From: DATAGF01 sp963834875
Lineage (GTDB): Bacteria; Actinomycetota; Thermoleophilia; Miltoncostaeales; Miltoncostaeaceae
Assembly: GCA_963834875.1 (NCBI GenBank)
Contig: CAWIDG010000033.1
Location: 333,730 to 397,729, forward strand
Length of the DNA stretch: 64,000 nt
Reading direction: 5' to 3'
The number at the start of each line of letters is the position of its first letter. Position 1 is the first letter of the stretch. A model generated the notes under the pieces. It saw only the letters and a program-made list of their open reading frames with translations. It ran no database searches and was not told the DNA's origin. The position numbers and the translations under genes were made by a program. Below are positions 45,274 through 55,145 of the stretch, one piece after another.

Positions 45274-47120
45274 GTGACGCTTCTCCGCGACAGAGAGGTC
45301 CCCGCCCGGATCCTGCAGGCGTGGCGCGACGGGCGCCTCGTCGGAGCGCTGCGCTGGCGGTGGCTCGTGCTCGAGGCCGAGGGGTGGCGGCGTCTCGGGC
45401 TGGCGCCCCGCTACCGGAGGCTCGCGTTGCGCGGCGTCACCGTCATCGGGGTCACCGGGAGCTGCGGCAAGACGACCACCAAGGAGCTCATCGCCGCGGT
45501 GCTGGCGACGAGGATGTCCGGCCGCAGGACGCTCGCCAACGCCAAGGCGTCGCCGTACCTCGAGCGGGCCATCGTGCGCACCAGGCCGTGGGACGACTTC
45601 TGCCTCGTCGAGATGACGATCTCCAGCGGCGGCGAGCTGGTGTTCGACGACACCCTGCGCCAGATCCGCCCGGACATCGGCGTGGTCACCGTGATCGGGA
45701 CGGACCATCTGAGCATCTTCGGCTCCGCGGAGGCCGTCGCCGCCCAGAAGGGCCGGCTGATCGAGTGCCTCCCCGCCCACGGGACCGCGGTCCTGAACGC
45801 CGACGATCCGCTCGTCCGCGACATGGGGCGGCGCACCCGCGCGCGCGTCATCACCTACGGCGAGGCCGAGGACGCGACCCTGAGGGCGCGGGACGTGAGC
45901 GCCCGCTGGCCGGAGCGGCTGTCGTTCACCGTCCACTACCGGGGCCAGGCGCTGCGGGTCCGGACGCGGCTCTACGGCGCCCACCTCCTGCTCCAACGTC
46001 CTCGCCGCCCTGGCCGTCGGCCTCGCCATGGGCATCCCCCTCGCCGAGGCCGTCGCGGCCGTCGAGGACGTCGCCCCGGTCGACGGGCGGCTGAGCCCGG
46101 TCGACCACCCCGACGGGTTCACGATCGTCCGCGACGGGTTCAAGGCGTCGCTCTGGTCGATCCCCGCCGCGCTGCGGTTCGTGGGGGAGGCCCGCGCCTC
46201 GCGGAAGATCGTCGTGTTCGGGACCGTCTCCGACTACGCCGGCAACTCGAACAAGGCGTACGCCGGCGTGGCGCGGCAGGCCCTCGAGGTCGCCGACCGG
46301 GTGATCTTCGTCGGCAACAACTCGTCGCGAGCCCTGAGGGCGAGGCGCCACGAGGAGGACGAGGCGGTCCAGGCCTTCTACTCCGTCGAGGTCGCGGCCG
46401 AGCACCTCCGGGGCGAGCTGCGGCCGGGCGACCTCGTGCTGCTCAAGGGCTCCCTGGCCGACCGCCTGGACGTGATCGCGGCCGAGGTCATGCGCCCGCG
46501 GGACGCCGGCCGACGGCCGCCCGACCCGGACGGGGCCGGATCCGGCGGCCGCCTCCAGGTCGTGCTCGGCCTCGGCAACCCCGGCGCGGCCTTCGACGAC
46601 ACCCCCCACAACGTCGGGCACCGCGTCGTCGATCTCCTCGCGCGCGACCCTCGGCGCGTCGTGGATCCAGCAGAAGGACGCGATGGTGGCGCGAGTGGAC
46701 GGCGAAGGTCAGACGACCTACCTCATCAAGCCGGCGGCCCGGATGAACGTGATCGGGCCGGCCGTGCGGAGGATCGGCGGGCGAATGGGGTTCTCAGCCT
46801 CGGACTGCATCCTGGTGCACGACGACCTCGACCTGCCGATCGGCACGGTGCGCGTGCGGACCCGCTCCAGCGACGGCGGCCACCGCGGCGTTCGCTCGGT
46901 CTTCCAGGCGTTCCGGACCGACGAGATCCGGCGCGTGCGCGTCGGCGTCGGGCGGCCGGAGCAGGGCCAGCCGGTCGAGGAGTTCGTCCTGACGCCCTTC
47001 GCGCCGGCGACCCTCGCCGACGTCGACGGGGCCGTCGCCGAGGCGGCGGATCGCGCCCTGGAGCTGCTGGGGCGTCCGGAGCGGGTCAGGCGAGGGGCTG
47101 CTCAGCGAGGGGTCGCGTGA
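45274..47120 (+). CDS. Mur-ligase-like/peptidyl-tRNA hydrolase fusion, copy 1; surplus bases at G45990 and A46647
   Basis: A 614-residue fusion when two surplus bases (G45990, A46647) are removed. Part 1 resembles MurF but lacks the UDP-MurNAc-binding N-domain: P-loop TGSCGKTTT at 61-69, WDDFCLVEMTISSGGEL, VIGTDHLSIFGS, AVLNADDPLV, then VRDGFKASLWSIPAAL where MurF has DSYNANP. Part 2 is a complete Pth fold: GLGNPG, DTPHNVGHR, KPAARMN, VHDDLDLP, DGGHRGVRS. The second partner of the catalytic His is Arg where E. coli Pth has Asn114. A TATCGT box (45257-45262) lies upstream. Substrate unknown; the tandem copy follows with GTGA overlap. Confidence 0.85.
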
Positions 47121-48948
47121 CGGAGCTCGTCGATCGGATCCGGGGGGCCGTTCGCGGCGGGCGCCTCATCGAGGCGCTCGAGTGGAGATGGCTCAAGCTC
47201 GAGGCCGCGGGCTGGACGCTGCTCAACGTGGCGCCGTTCTACCGGAGGCACCTGCTGGGCCGCGTCGCCTTCATCGGCGTGACCGGCAGCTGCGGGAAGA
47301 CGACGACGAAGGAGCTCATCGCCGCGGTGCTGGCGACGAGGATGTCCGGCCGCCGGAACCCCGCGAACCTCACGGGCTCGCCGTACCTGGAGCGGACCGT
47401 CCTGCGAACCCGGCCCTGGGACGACTTCTGCATCATGGAGACGCCCCTGGGCAGCGAGGGGCCGCAGCGGTTCGAGGCCATCCTGCGCCTGGTCCGGCCG
47501 ACGATCGGCGTCGTCACCGTGATCGGGACCGACCACCTCTCCTTCTACGGCTCCCCCGAGGCCATCGCCGCCCAGAAGGGGAGGCTGATCGAGAGCCTGC
47601 CGCCGCGGGGAGCGGCGGTGCTCAACGCCGACGACCCGCTCGTCCTGGACATGCGACGGCGCACCCGCGCGCGGGTCATCACGTACGGACTGGCCGAGGG
47701 CGCGACGCTGCGGGCGCATGACGTCAGCGCCCGCTGGCCGGAGCGGCTGTCGTTCACCGTCCGCCAGGGGGACGAGGAGGTCGAGGTCCGCACCCGGCTC
47801 TGCGGCGCCCATCTCCTCTCCAACGTGCTCGCCGCCCTGGCCGTGGGCGTCGCGATGGGCATCCCGCTGGCCGAGGCCGCCGCGGCCGTCGGGACCGTGC
47901 CGCCCTTCCACCAGCGGCTGAGCCCGGTCGAGCACCCGGACGGCTTCACGATCGTCCGCGACGACATCAAGGCGCCCCTGTGGTCGATTCCCGCCGCGCT
48001 GCAGTTCATGGAGGAGGCCCGGGCGCCGAGGAAGGTCGTCGTGCTCGGGACGATCTCCGACTTCGCGCGCAAGGCGGACCGCGTCGTACGCCGCCCTGGC
48101 GCGGCAGGCCCTCGAGATCGCGGACCTCGTCGTCTTCGTGGGGAACAACTCGGCGAAGTCCCTCAAGGCGCGGCGGCACGAGCAGGACGACGCGCTCCAG
48201 GCCTTCTACTCCGCCGAGGCCGCGGCCGAGTTCCTCCGCGCCGAGCTGCGGCCGGGCGACCTCGTGCTGCTCAAGGGCTCCCCCGTCGACCGGCTCGAGC
48301 TGATCGCCGAGCGGCTCGAGGTGCCCGCGGGCACCGCCGGGCGTGGGGTCGAGGTGCCGGACTCCGGCGGCCGCCTCCAGGTCGTGGTGGGCCTCGGCAA
48401 TCCCGGCGCCCGGTACGCCGACACGCCGCACAACGTCGGGCACCGCGTCCTCGACCTCCTCGCGCGCGCCCTCGGCGCCGACTGGGTGCCGGGCCCCGAC
48501 GCCACGGTGGCGCGGGTGGGGAGCGACGGCCGGGCGGTGTGCCTGGTCAAGCCGGAGGCGCGGATGAACGCGACCGGGCCGGTCCTTCAGCGGGTCGCCC
48601 AGCGCGATGGGGTTCGGGCCCCCCGACTGCATCCTCGTCCACGACGACCTCGACCTCCCGGTCCGCTCGGTGCGCGTGCGCACGCGCTCGGGCGACGCGG
48701 GCCATCGCGGCGTGCGCTCGGTGCTCCAGACGTTCCGGACGGACGAGATCCGCCGCGTCCGTGTCGGCATCGGGCGGCCCGAGCCCGGTCAGGGGATCGA
48801 GGAGTTCGTCCTGACCCCCTTCGCGCCCGAGGTGCGCGCCGACGTTAACGGCGCCGTCGCCGAGGCGGCCGACCGCGTCCTCGAGCTGCTGGGGCGGAGC
48901 GAGCGGATCAGGGGGCGGGCGAACCGAGGCCGGGGAGCGGCCGCGTGA
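47117..48948 (+). CDS. Mur-ligase-like/peptidyl-tRNA hydrolase fusion, copy 2; frame changes near 48087 and 48605
   Basis: A paralogue of the preceding gene, 609 residues after removal of two surplus bases. Mur part: N-terminal helix with EWRWLKLEAAGW, P-loop TGSCGKTTT at 56-64, IMETPLGSEGP, VIGTDHLSFYGS, VRDDIKAPLWSIPAAL, VFVGNNSAKS. Pth part: GLGNPGARYADTPHNVGHR, KPEARMN, VHDDLDLPVRS, DAGHRGVRS. All four Pth catalytic regions are as in copy 1, including GHRG. GTG start overlaps copy 1's stop, so the two products are made together and may form a hetero-oligomer. The end overlaps the convergent epimerase gene by 41 bases. Confidence 0.85.
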
Positions 48949-49924
48949 CCAGGCCCTGCGCGACGTACCACTCGGCCGCGCGGCGCAGCGACTCCTCGAT
49001 CGGCGTGTAGGCGAGGCCGAGCTCCCGCGCCGCGCGCGAGCCGTCGTACCGGTGGCCGTGCAGGATCGTACGCACCATCTCGCGGCAGACGGGCGGCCGC
49101 CGGCCCCGGACCCTCGCGACCGCCTCGACCGCCGCGGCCATCGTCATCGCCACCGGCGGCGGCAGGCGGCGGGGCCGCTCGTCGGTGCCGGAGACGCGGC
49201 CGAGCAGCCCGATGGCCTCGCGGACGGTGAGGGTGGCACCGGAGAGGAGGTAGCGCTCGCCGGGCTCGCCGCGCTCCTCGGCCAGCACGTGCCCCTCGGC
49301 GCAGTCGGCGACGTCGACCACCGACAGGCGCGAGTCCACCACCAGCCGCAGGCGCCCGTTGAGCGCGTCGATGAGGATCTTGGCGGTGCCCCGGACGCGC
49401 CCGGGCCCCTGGACCGAGGCCGGGTTGACCGCCACCAGCTCCACGCCGAGGCGCGCCGACTCCGCCAGCGCGACGCGCTCGGCCTCGTGCTTGGAGCGCT
49501 CGTAGTGCGACAGGAAGCGGCCCCGGTGCGGGGAGCGCTCGGTCCCGACGGTGCCCGCCTCCTCGCCGACCGTCGCCGCCGAGGAGGTGTAGACGATGCG
49601 CCGCACGCCCGCGGCCGCGGCGGCGCGGACCACGTTGCGGGTGCCGTCGACGTTGCCGCGGTCGAGCACGGCGGGGTCGGGGAAGCAGAAGCCGTTCACC
49701 CCCGCGACGTGGTAGACGACCTCGGCGCCGGCCATCGCGGGACCGAGCGACCCGGCGTCGAGGATGTCGCCGCGGGCCGGCTCGGCGCCGGCGGCCGCGA
49801 GCGCGGCGGCCGACTCGTCCGAGCGCGCCAGCGCCCTCACCGGCCGCCCGCCGGCGACCAGCCGGTCGAGCACGGCCCGGCCCACGAAGCCGCTGCCGCC
49901 CGTGACGAGCACCGGTGCGGTCAC
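48908..49924 (-). CDS. NAD(P)-dependent epimerase/dehydratase (extended SDR)
   Basis: A 338-residue extended short-chain dehydrogenase, dihydroflavonol-4-reductase-like. Nucleotide motif VTGGSGFVGRAVLDRL, active-site YxxxK in LSHYERSKHEAERVAL, and the substrate-domain loop GRVRGTAKILIDALNG. The nearest characterised relatives act on sugars, steroids or flavonoid-like ketones; the substrate cannot be told. GTG start at 49924. It is convergent with Mur-Pth copy 2 and divergent from the SDR remnant. Confidence 0.87.
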   Translation of the reverse strand: MTAPVLVTGGSGFVGRAVLDRLVAGGRPVRALARSDESAAALAAAGAEPARGDILDAGSLGPAMAGAEVVYHVAGVNGFCFPDPAVLDRGNVDGTRNVVRAAAAAGVRRIVYTSSAATVGEEAGTVGTERSPHRGRFLSHYERSKHEAERVALAESARLGVELVAVNPASVQGPGRVRGTAKILIDALNGRLRLVVDSRLSVVDVADCAEGHVLAEERGEPGERYLLSGATLTVREAIGLLGRVSGTDERPRRLPPPVAMTMAAAVEAVARVRGRRPPVCREMVRTILHGHRYDGSRAARELGLAYTPIEESLRRAAEWYVAQGLVTRPLPGLGSPAP

Positions 49925-50019
49925 CGCCGAACCGTACTGAGTGGCGCCCGGCCTGGGTGACGCAGCGATGAGTCCCGGCGCCCGCCGTCGTCAGTACAGG
50001 TGGCGCGGAGAGGAGGGAG

Positions 50020-50134
50020 ATGCTGCTGGAGGACAGGACCGCGGTGATCTACGGCGGGCGGCGCGATCGGGGCGCGGTCGCGCGGGCGTTCGCGCGCCGC
50101 GGTCAACATCAGCTGCGGTGCGCTGATCGACTAG
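50020..50134 (+). pseudogene. Remnant of a classical SDR gene with a large internal deletion
   Basis: ATG 50020 follows a strong Shine-Dalgarno (GGAGAGGAGGGAG) and reads MLLEDRTAVIYGGRRDRGAV, the N-terminus of a classical short-chain dehydrogenase (usual form TAVVYGGGGAIGGAVA). Within 80 bases, a different frame reads AVNISCGALID followed by TAG (50132-50134), which is the usual C-terminus of the same kind of protein. About 200 residues between are missing. Start and end of one gene thus seem joined by an internal deletion. Confidence 0.6.
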
Positions 50135-52648
50135 GGCCCGGCCGCCACCAGGGCGCGCACGGCGGCGGCGTCCTCGAGCTCGAGCGCGCGGCGCGCGAGC
50201 TGCCGGGCGGCCTCCGTCTCGACCTCTCGCACGGCCGCCTTCACCAGCGGGACCCGCCTCGGCGCCACGCTCAGCTCGACGACGCCGAGCCCCACGAGCA
50301 GCGGGATCGCCGCCGGGTCGGAGCCGGCCTCGCCGCAGACGGCGACGCGGCAGGCGTGACGGGACGCGGCCTCGGTCACGGCGGCGATCAGCCGCAGCAC
50401 CGCCGGGTGGACCGGGTCCGACAGCCGGGCCACGCCCGCGTTGCCGCGCTCGGCCGCCATCGTGTACTGGACGAGGTCGTTGGTGCCGATCGACAGGAAG
50501 TCGACCTGGGCGGCGAGCGTGGCGGCGGCCAGGGCCGCCGCGGGGACCTCGACCATCGCGCCCACCTCGACCTCCCCGGCGCCGCGGCCCTCCTCGGCGA
50601 GCGAGTCGCGCGCCTCGTCGAGCAGGCGCAGGGCCTCGCGCAGCTCGCCGGCATCGCTGACCATCGGGAACATCACCGACAGCGGCGCCTGGGCGGCGGC
50701 CTGCAGCACTGCTCGCAGCTGGGTGCGCAGCAGCTCGGGGCGGGCCAGGGCCAGGCGCAGCCCGCGCACCCCCAGGAACGGGTTCTCCTCCGGCGGTTGC
50801 CCGAGGTAGGGCAGCGGCTTGTCCGCCCCGGCGTCGAGCGTCCGCAGCACGAGGCGCCTGCCGCCCAGCGCGGCCGCCGCGTCGGCGTAGGCCCGCCGCT
50901 GCTCGTCCTCGCCGGGCGCGGTGGCGCGGCCGAGGAAGAGGAACTCGGTGCGGAACAGCCCGACGCCGTCGGCCCCCTCGGCGACGGCGCGCTCGACGTC
51001 GCCCGGGGCCCCCGCGTTGGCGGCGACCTCCACGTGGCGGCCGTCGCGCGTCACCGCCGGCTCGCTCGCCCGCTCGCGGGCGGCGGCCAAGCGGCGCTCG
51101 GCCTCCTCGCGCCGGGCGCGGTGGGCGGCGCGCGCCTCGTCGCCGGGCGCCACGACGACGGTCCCGGCGTCGCCGTCCAGCAGCATCGGCGTCCCCTCGG
51201 CCACGGCCAGGATCCGCGGGCCGAGGCCGGCCACCGCCGGGATGCCCAGGGCGCGCGCGATGATCGCGGCGTGTGAGGTGGGCCCGCCGGCCGCCGTCGC
51301 CATTCCCGCGACCCGCTCGGGGTCGAGCGCCGCCGCGTCGGCGGCGCCCACCTCGCCGGCGACGAGGATCGCCGCCTCGGCCGCGCCGTCGGTCGCGGCC
51401 TCCCGGGGCCCGCCGCCGGCGAGGCGCTCGAGCACGCGCCGGCCGACGTCCAGCAGGTCCGTCGCGCGCGCACGCAGGTACTCGTCGTCGAGGGCCTCGT
51501 ACCCGCGGGCCGCCGCCCGGACGGCGTCGTCCCAGGCGCGCCCCGCGGGCGCACCGCGCGCGATCGCGGCCTCCGACGCCTCGACGAGCGCCTCGTCGCC
51601 CAGCAGCAGGAGCTGGGCGTCGAGGATGTCCGCCGCCTCCGCGCCGGCGCGCTCGGCCGCGGACGCGCGCAGGTCGCGCAGGTCGGCCTGGACGGCCTCG
51701 CGCGCCGCGCGCAGGGCGGCCCGCTCCTCGCCGGGCGGGCCCGCGGGAGCGTCCGGGATGGGCGGCGCGGCCGCGCCCGGCGTGGACGCCGGCCCGGCCG
51801 CGTGGCCCGGGGCGGCGGCGACGCCGACCAGCTCCTCGCCCGCCGCGGGGGGCGGTGGCGCGTCCTGGCCGGCGCCGGCCGGCGCCGAGGCCGGTGGCGG
51901 CGGCTCGGCCGCGCCGCCGTCCTCGGCCACCAGGGCGGCGACGGCCGCCAGCGCCTCGGCCGCCTCGGGGCCGCGGGCGAGGATCCGCACGGTGTGCCCG
52001 CGCAGGGCGCCGAGGGTCGACAGCGCCGTGAGGCTGCGGGCGCCGGCGGGCCCGCGCCCGGCGGTGACGTTCTCGAGCCGCACCTCGGCGTCGAGCGACG
52101 CGGCCGTCCGCACCACGGCGGCGGCCGGGCGGGCGTGCAGCCCGTGCTCGGCGCCCACGACCGCGGTCGCGCTGAGCCAGTCCTCGTCGCCCTCCTCGGC
52201 CGGCGCGTCGGCGGGGCTCGCCGTCCGGGGCGTCCGCGCCGAGGTGGGCCTGCTTGCCGGCGAGCCCGCGCCGGGCCTCGGCGGCGGCCTCGTCGAGCGA
52301 GGCGCCGGCACGCGCCGCCGCCGCCGCCGCGACCGCGCCCTCGACGAGGGGCGCCTCCAGCAGCCGCACGCGCGCCCGCGCCTCGTCGTCCAGGAAGTCC
52401 AGGGCCGTCTCGGCGCTCAGCACCGCCGAGCCCAGGTCCATCAGCACCAGGGTGCCGCCGTCGGCGGCGTCCCCGACCTCCTGCAGCGCCGCCACGACCC
52501 TCGCCGCGTCCGTGCCGAGCGGCTGCCCGGGCTCGTCGAGGCCGCCGGCGGCCGCGATCGGCACCTCGTCGCCGGCCATCTCGCGCGCCAGCTCGACCAC
52601 GCCCTCGGCGAGCCGGGCGCTGTGGGACACGACGACGATCCCGACCAT
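50131..52648 (-). CDS. dhaM: DhaM-HPr-Enzyme I fusion phosphotransferase; one frame change near 52220
   Basis: About 838 residues after removal of one surplus base near 52220. Three modules in order: EIIA-Man-type DhaM (His9 in VVSHSARLAEG), HPr (His in EHGLHARPAAAVV) and a complete PTS Enzyme I (swivel His in GGPTSHAAIIAR, PEP site LFRTEFLFL and GTNDLVQYTMAA, Cys in VCGEAGSDPAA). It can carry phosphate from PEP to DHA kinase by itself. E. coli DhaM stops within the EI N-domain; here the PEP-binding domain is included. It is the last gene of the glycerol operon. Confidence 0.9.
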
Positions 52649-52663
52649 CGCCGCGCCGTCCCG

Positions 52664-53901
52664 CTAGAGCCCGTAGGCGCGGTGGAGGATCTCCACCGGG
52701 TGGACCGACGGCGTGCCGGTCGCGTGGGAGATCTGCCAGCGGCAGGTCTCGGAGTCGCAGACCGCCAGCTCGGCGCCGGAGGCGGTCACCTGCTGGAAGA
52801 GCGGGCGGCCCACGGCCATGGCGATCTCGTACTTCTCGCGCTTGAGGCCGTAGGTGCCCGCGATGCCGCAGCAGGTCGCGTCGACCTGGGTCGCCGTCAG
52901 CCCGGGCACGAGGGCCATCAGGTCCAGGGCCGGCGTGCCGATGCCGTGGCCGCGCTGCTGGCAGGGGGCGTGGTAGGGCACCGCCATCGTCGACCGGCTG
53001 GAAGTCGGTCCGCAGCTCGCCGCGCTCGGCCATCAGCCCGAGGTACTCGCAGATGTCGTAGAGCCGCTCGCGCACCGCCTCGCAGGTCGGCGTCCTCGAT
53101 CCCGAGGATCTCCTCGGCCTCGCGCTTGAGCATCAGGCCGCAGCTCGTGGAGGTGGCGACGATGTCGTGGCCCGCGCGGGCGTAGGGGGCGAGCGCCGCG
53201 GCCAGCTTGCGCGCGTAGCGGCGGGCGTCGGGGAAGAGGCCGTTGCTCTGCAGGGGCAGCCCGCAGCACCCCTGGCGGGGGATGATCACGTCGAGGCCGT
53301 TGTGCTCGAGCACCTCCACCGCGCGCCGTCCCGTGTCGGGCTCGTAGTAGTTGGCGCCGCAGCCGTGGAAGTAGACGACGCTGCCCATCGCCCCGGGCTC
53401 AGGGGGCCGGCGGCGCCCGGTGCGGTGGGCCCAGGCCTGGAGGGTCCGCCCGGCCCAGCGCGGCATCGGCGCGGAGTGGTGGATGCCGAGGGTCCGCTCC
53501 AGGAGCCGGCGCGCGAGCCGGTTGCGAAGGGTCGCGTTCGCGAGCGGCGCGGCCGGGGTGCCCAGGCGGCCGGTCAGCGTCGGGCGGGCGATCAGGCGGT
53601 CGCGCAGCGGGACGCCCCGGTCGGCCTTCATCAGCGCCCGGGCCTGCGAGTTGATCTCCGCGATCTTCACGCCCTGCGGGCAGACCTGGGTGCAGATGCC
53701 GCAGCTCGAGCAGTAGTCGAGCGAGGCGTCCGGCGACGGGCCCGCCGGGTCGCGGTAGCGCTCGGCCTGGGGGCCCACGTACTTGGGGCCGGGGAAGAGC
53801 GGCGTCGCTGCGGCGACCGGACAGAACGTCTCGCAGATCGTGCACTTGACGCAGTGGTCGAGCGAGTCGCGGATCATGGCCTGGACGGTCGCGTCTCCCA
53901 T
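52664..53901 (-). CDS. glpC: Anaerobic glycerol-3-phosphate dehydrogenase subunit C; two frame changes near 53090 and 52990
   Basis: About 411 residues after removal of two surplus bases. It is the membrane-side iron-sulfur subunit that passes electrons from GlpAB to quinone. Two ferredoxin motifs (CVKCTICETFCP and CSSCGICTQVCP) are followed by two CCG domains (HGCGANYYEPDTG, PRQGCCGLPLQS; then PYHAPCQQRGHG and DATCCGIAGTYG). ATG 53901 overlaps the glpB stop (TGATG). No transmembrane span; attachment by amphipathic segments is expected. Confidence 0.9.
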
Positions 53902-55145
53902 CAGGCCTCCACGATCGCAGATGCGGCAGCGACGGCGCCGGCGAGGCAGATGCCCTCCCCCGACTTCTCGCGCCACGGCTCGGCTCCGGCGACCAGGCCG
54001 CCGACGGCGTGGAGGTTCGCCCAGACCGGCGCGCCGTCCTCGTCGACCGGGCGCATGAGGCCGTCCACCGCGACGCCGCTGCGCATGAGCGGCTGATGGT
54101 CGAGGTGGCGCGGGCTGAGCGGCGCCTCGTCCGGCCCGGGCCCTCGCACCGGGAGCCCGGCGACCGTCTCGCGCAGGGCGCCCCGCGAGTCGAGCTCGAT
54201 GCCGCCCGATGCGAAGCCGCCCGTCGCCAGCACGACCGCGTCCGCCGGCAGGCCGCGGACGCGCGCCGCCTGCTCGACCCGGACCGCGGTCAGCCGGCCC
54301 GCGGCGCCCTCCACGCCAACGGCCGCGACGCCGAGCACCAGCCGGCCCCCGGCCGCCTTCAGGGCGTCCACCAGGGCCCGCTGAAGGCGCATGCCGGGCA
54401 CGCAGGGCGGGACGGTCGGGACCTCGGCCACGGCCGCCCCCAGCAGCTCCTGGAGGTCGTCCCACGCCTCCACGGCCCGGGCGAGGCCGAGCAGCGCCGG
54501 CATCGCCACGGTCTCGCCCGGCTCGAGCTGCGGGCGCAGCTCGCCGGCGAGCCGGCGGCGCTCGGCGGGGTCGTCCAGCCCGCGCGCGTGGACCGGGCCG
54601 GCGACGTCCGCGCGGCCGGGGCGGGCCGACCAGTCCACCTCGAGCGCGCGGGCCTCGGCGCCTCCGTCGGATCTGGGCAGGTTCTCCGCGAGCAGGGCCG
54701 GGTAGAAGTCCTTCAGCGAGCGCACCCCGACGACCGCCAGCCGGGCGCCGCCCCCGCGCAGGTCGCCGGCCGCGATGCTCGCCGGGGCGAGGGCCGTCGG
54801 CCGCACCGCGCCGACTGCGGTCGGCAGCAGCATGTTCCGCCCCGGGTCGCCGGCGTAGCGCAGGGAGGGGACCAGGCCGCGGAACCACTCGAGGGCCTCG
54901 CCGAGCGGCTCGGGAGCGAGGCCGGCGTAGGGGTGGCCGGGCCGGCCGGCGAGGAAGGCCGCCATGGCCTCGGCGGGCTCGTCAACCCGGTCGGGCGCGT
55001 AGCCGAGGACGTCGATCGTCCCGGGCGACAGGTGGAGCCCGCCCGACCCCTTGGCCACCACGGTGACCGACGCCCCGCCCTGGGCGAGGCGGATGCCGGC
55101 GGCGAGCCCGGCGAGGCCCGCGCCCACGACCACCGCGCGGCTCAT
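53901..55145 (-). CDS. glpB: Anaerobic glycerol-3-phosphate dehydrogenase subunit B
   Basis: A 414-residue FAD-fold subunit of GlpABC. The Rossmann motif VVVGAGLAGLAAGIRLAQGG is at residues 4-23; DSPG-type and C-terminal LATGGFASGGIELDS and GLVAGAEPWREKSGEGICLAG segments agree with GlpB. The frame is intact. The ATG at 55145 overlaps the glpA stop (ATGA), so subunits are made in a fixed ratio. Length matches the family (about 420). Confidence 0.92.
   Translation of the reverse strand: MSRAVVVGAGLAGLAAGIRLAQGGASVTVVAKGSGGLHLSPGTIDVLGYAPDRVDEPAEAMAAFLAGRPGHPYAGLAPEPLGEALEWFRGLVPSLRYAGDPGRNMLLPTAVGAVRPTALAPASIAAGDLRGGGARLAVVGVRSLKDFYPALLAENLPRSDGGAEARALEVDWSARPGRADVAGPVHARGLDDPAERRRLAGELRPQLEPGETVAMPALLGLARAVEAWDDLQELLGAAVAEVPTVPPCVPGMRLQRALVDALKAAGGRLVLGVAAVGVEGAAGRLTAVRVEQAARVRGLPADAVVLATGGFASGGIELDSRGALRETVAGLPVRGPGPDEAPLSPRHLDHQPLMRSGVAVDGLMRPVDEDGAPVWANLHAVGGLVAGAEPWREKSGEGICLAGAVAAASAIVEA

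Larger units (their letters stand above)
45274..48948 (+). repeat. Tandem gene duplication, offset about 1.83 kb
   Basis: The two Mur-Pth genes are direct repeats of whole-gene length. Most of the alignment has diverged in sequence, but stretches such as 45481-45525 and 47309-47353 are identical for 45 bases including silent positions, and the sequence GCCCGCTGGCCGGAGCGG is shared at 45901 and 47730. This suggests gene conversion. Confidence 0.75.

Noticed and set aside
46683..47120. Stand-alone peptidyl-tRNA hydrolase gene
   Set aside because: The ORF lacks the GLGNPG and HN motifs, which are in the preceding frame; removing A46647 joins them in a fusion, as in copy 2.
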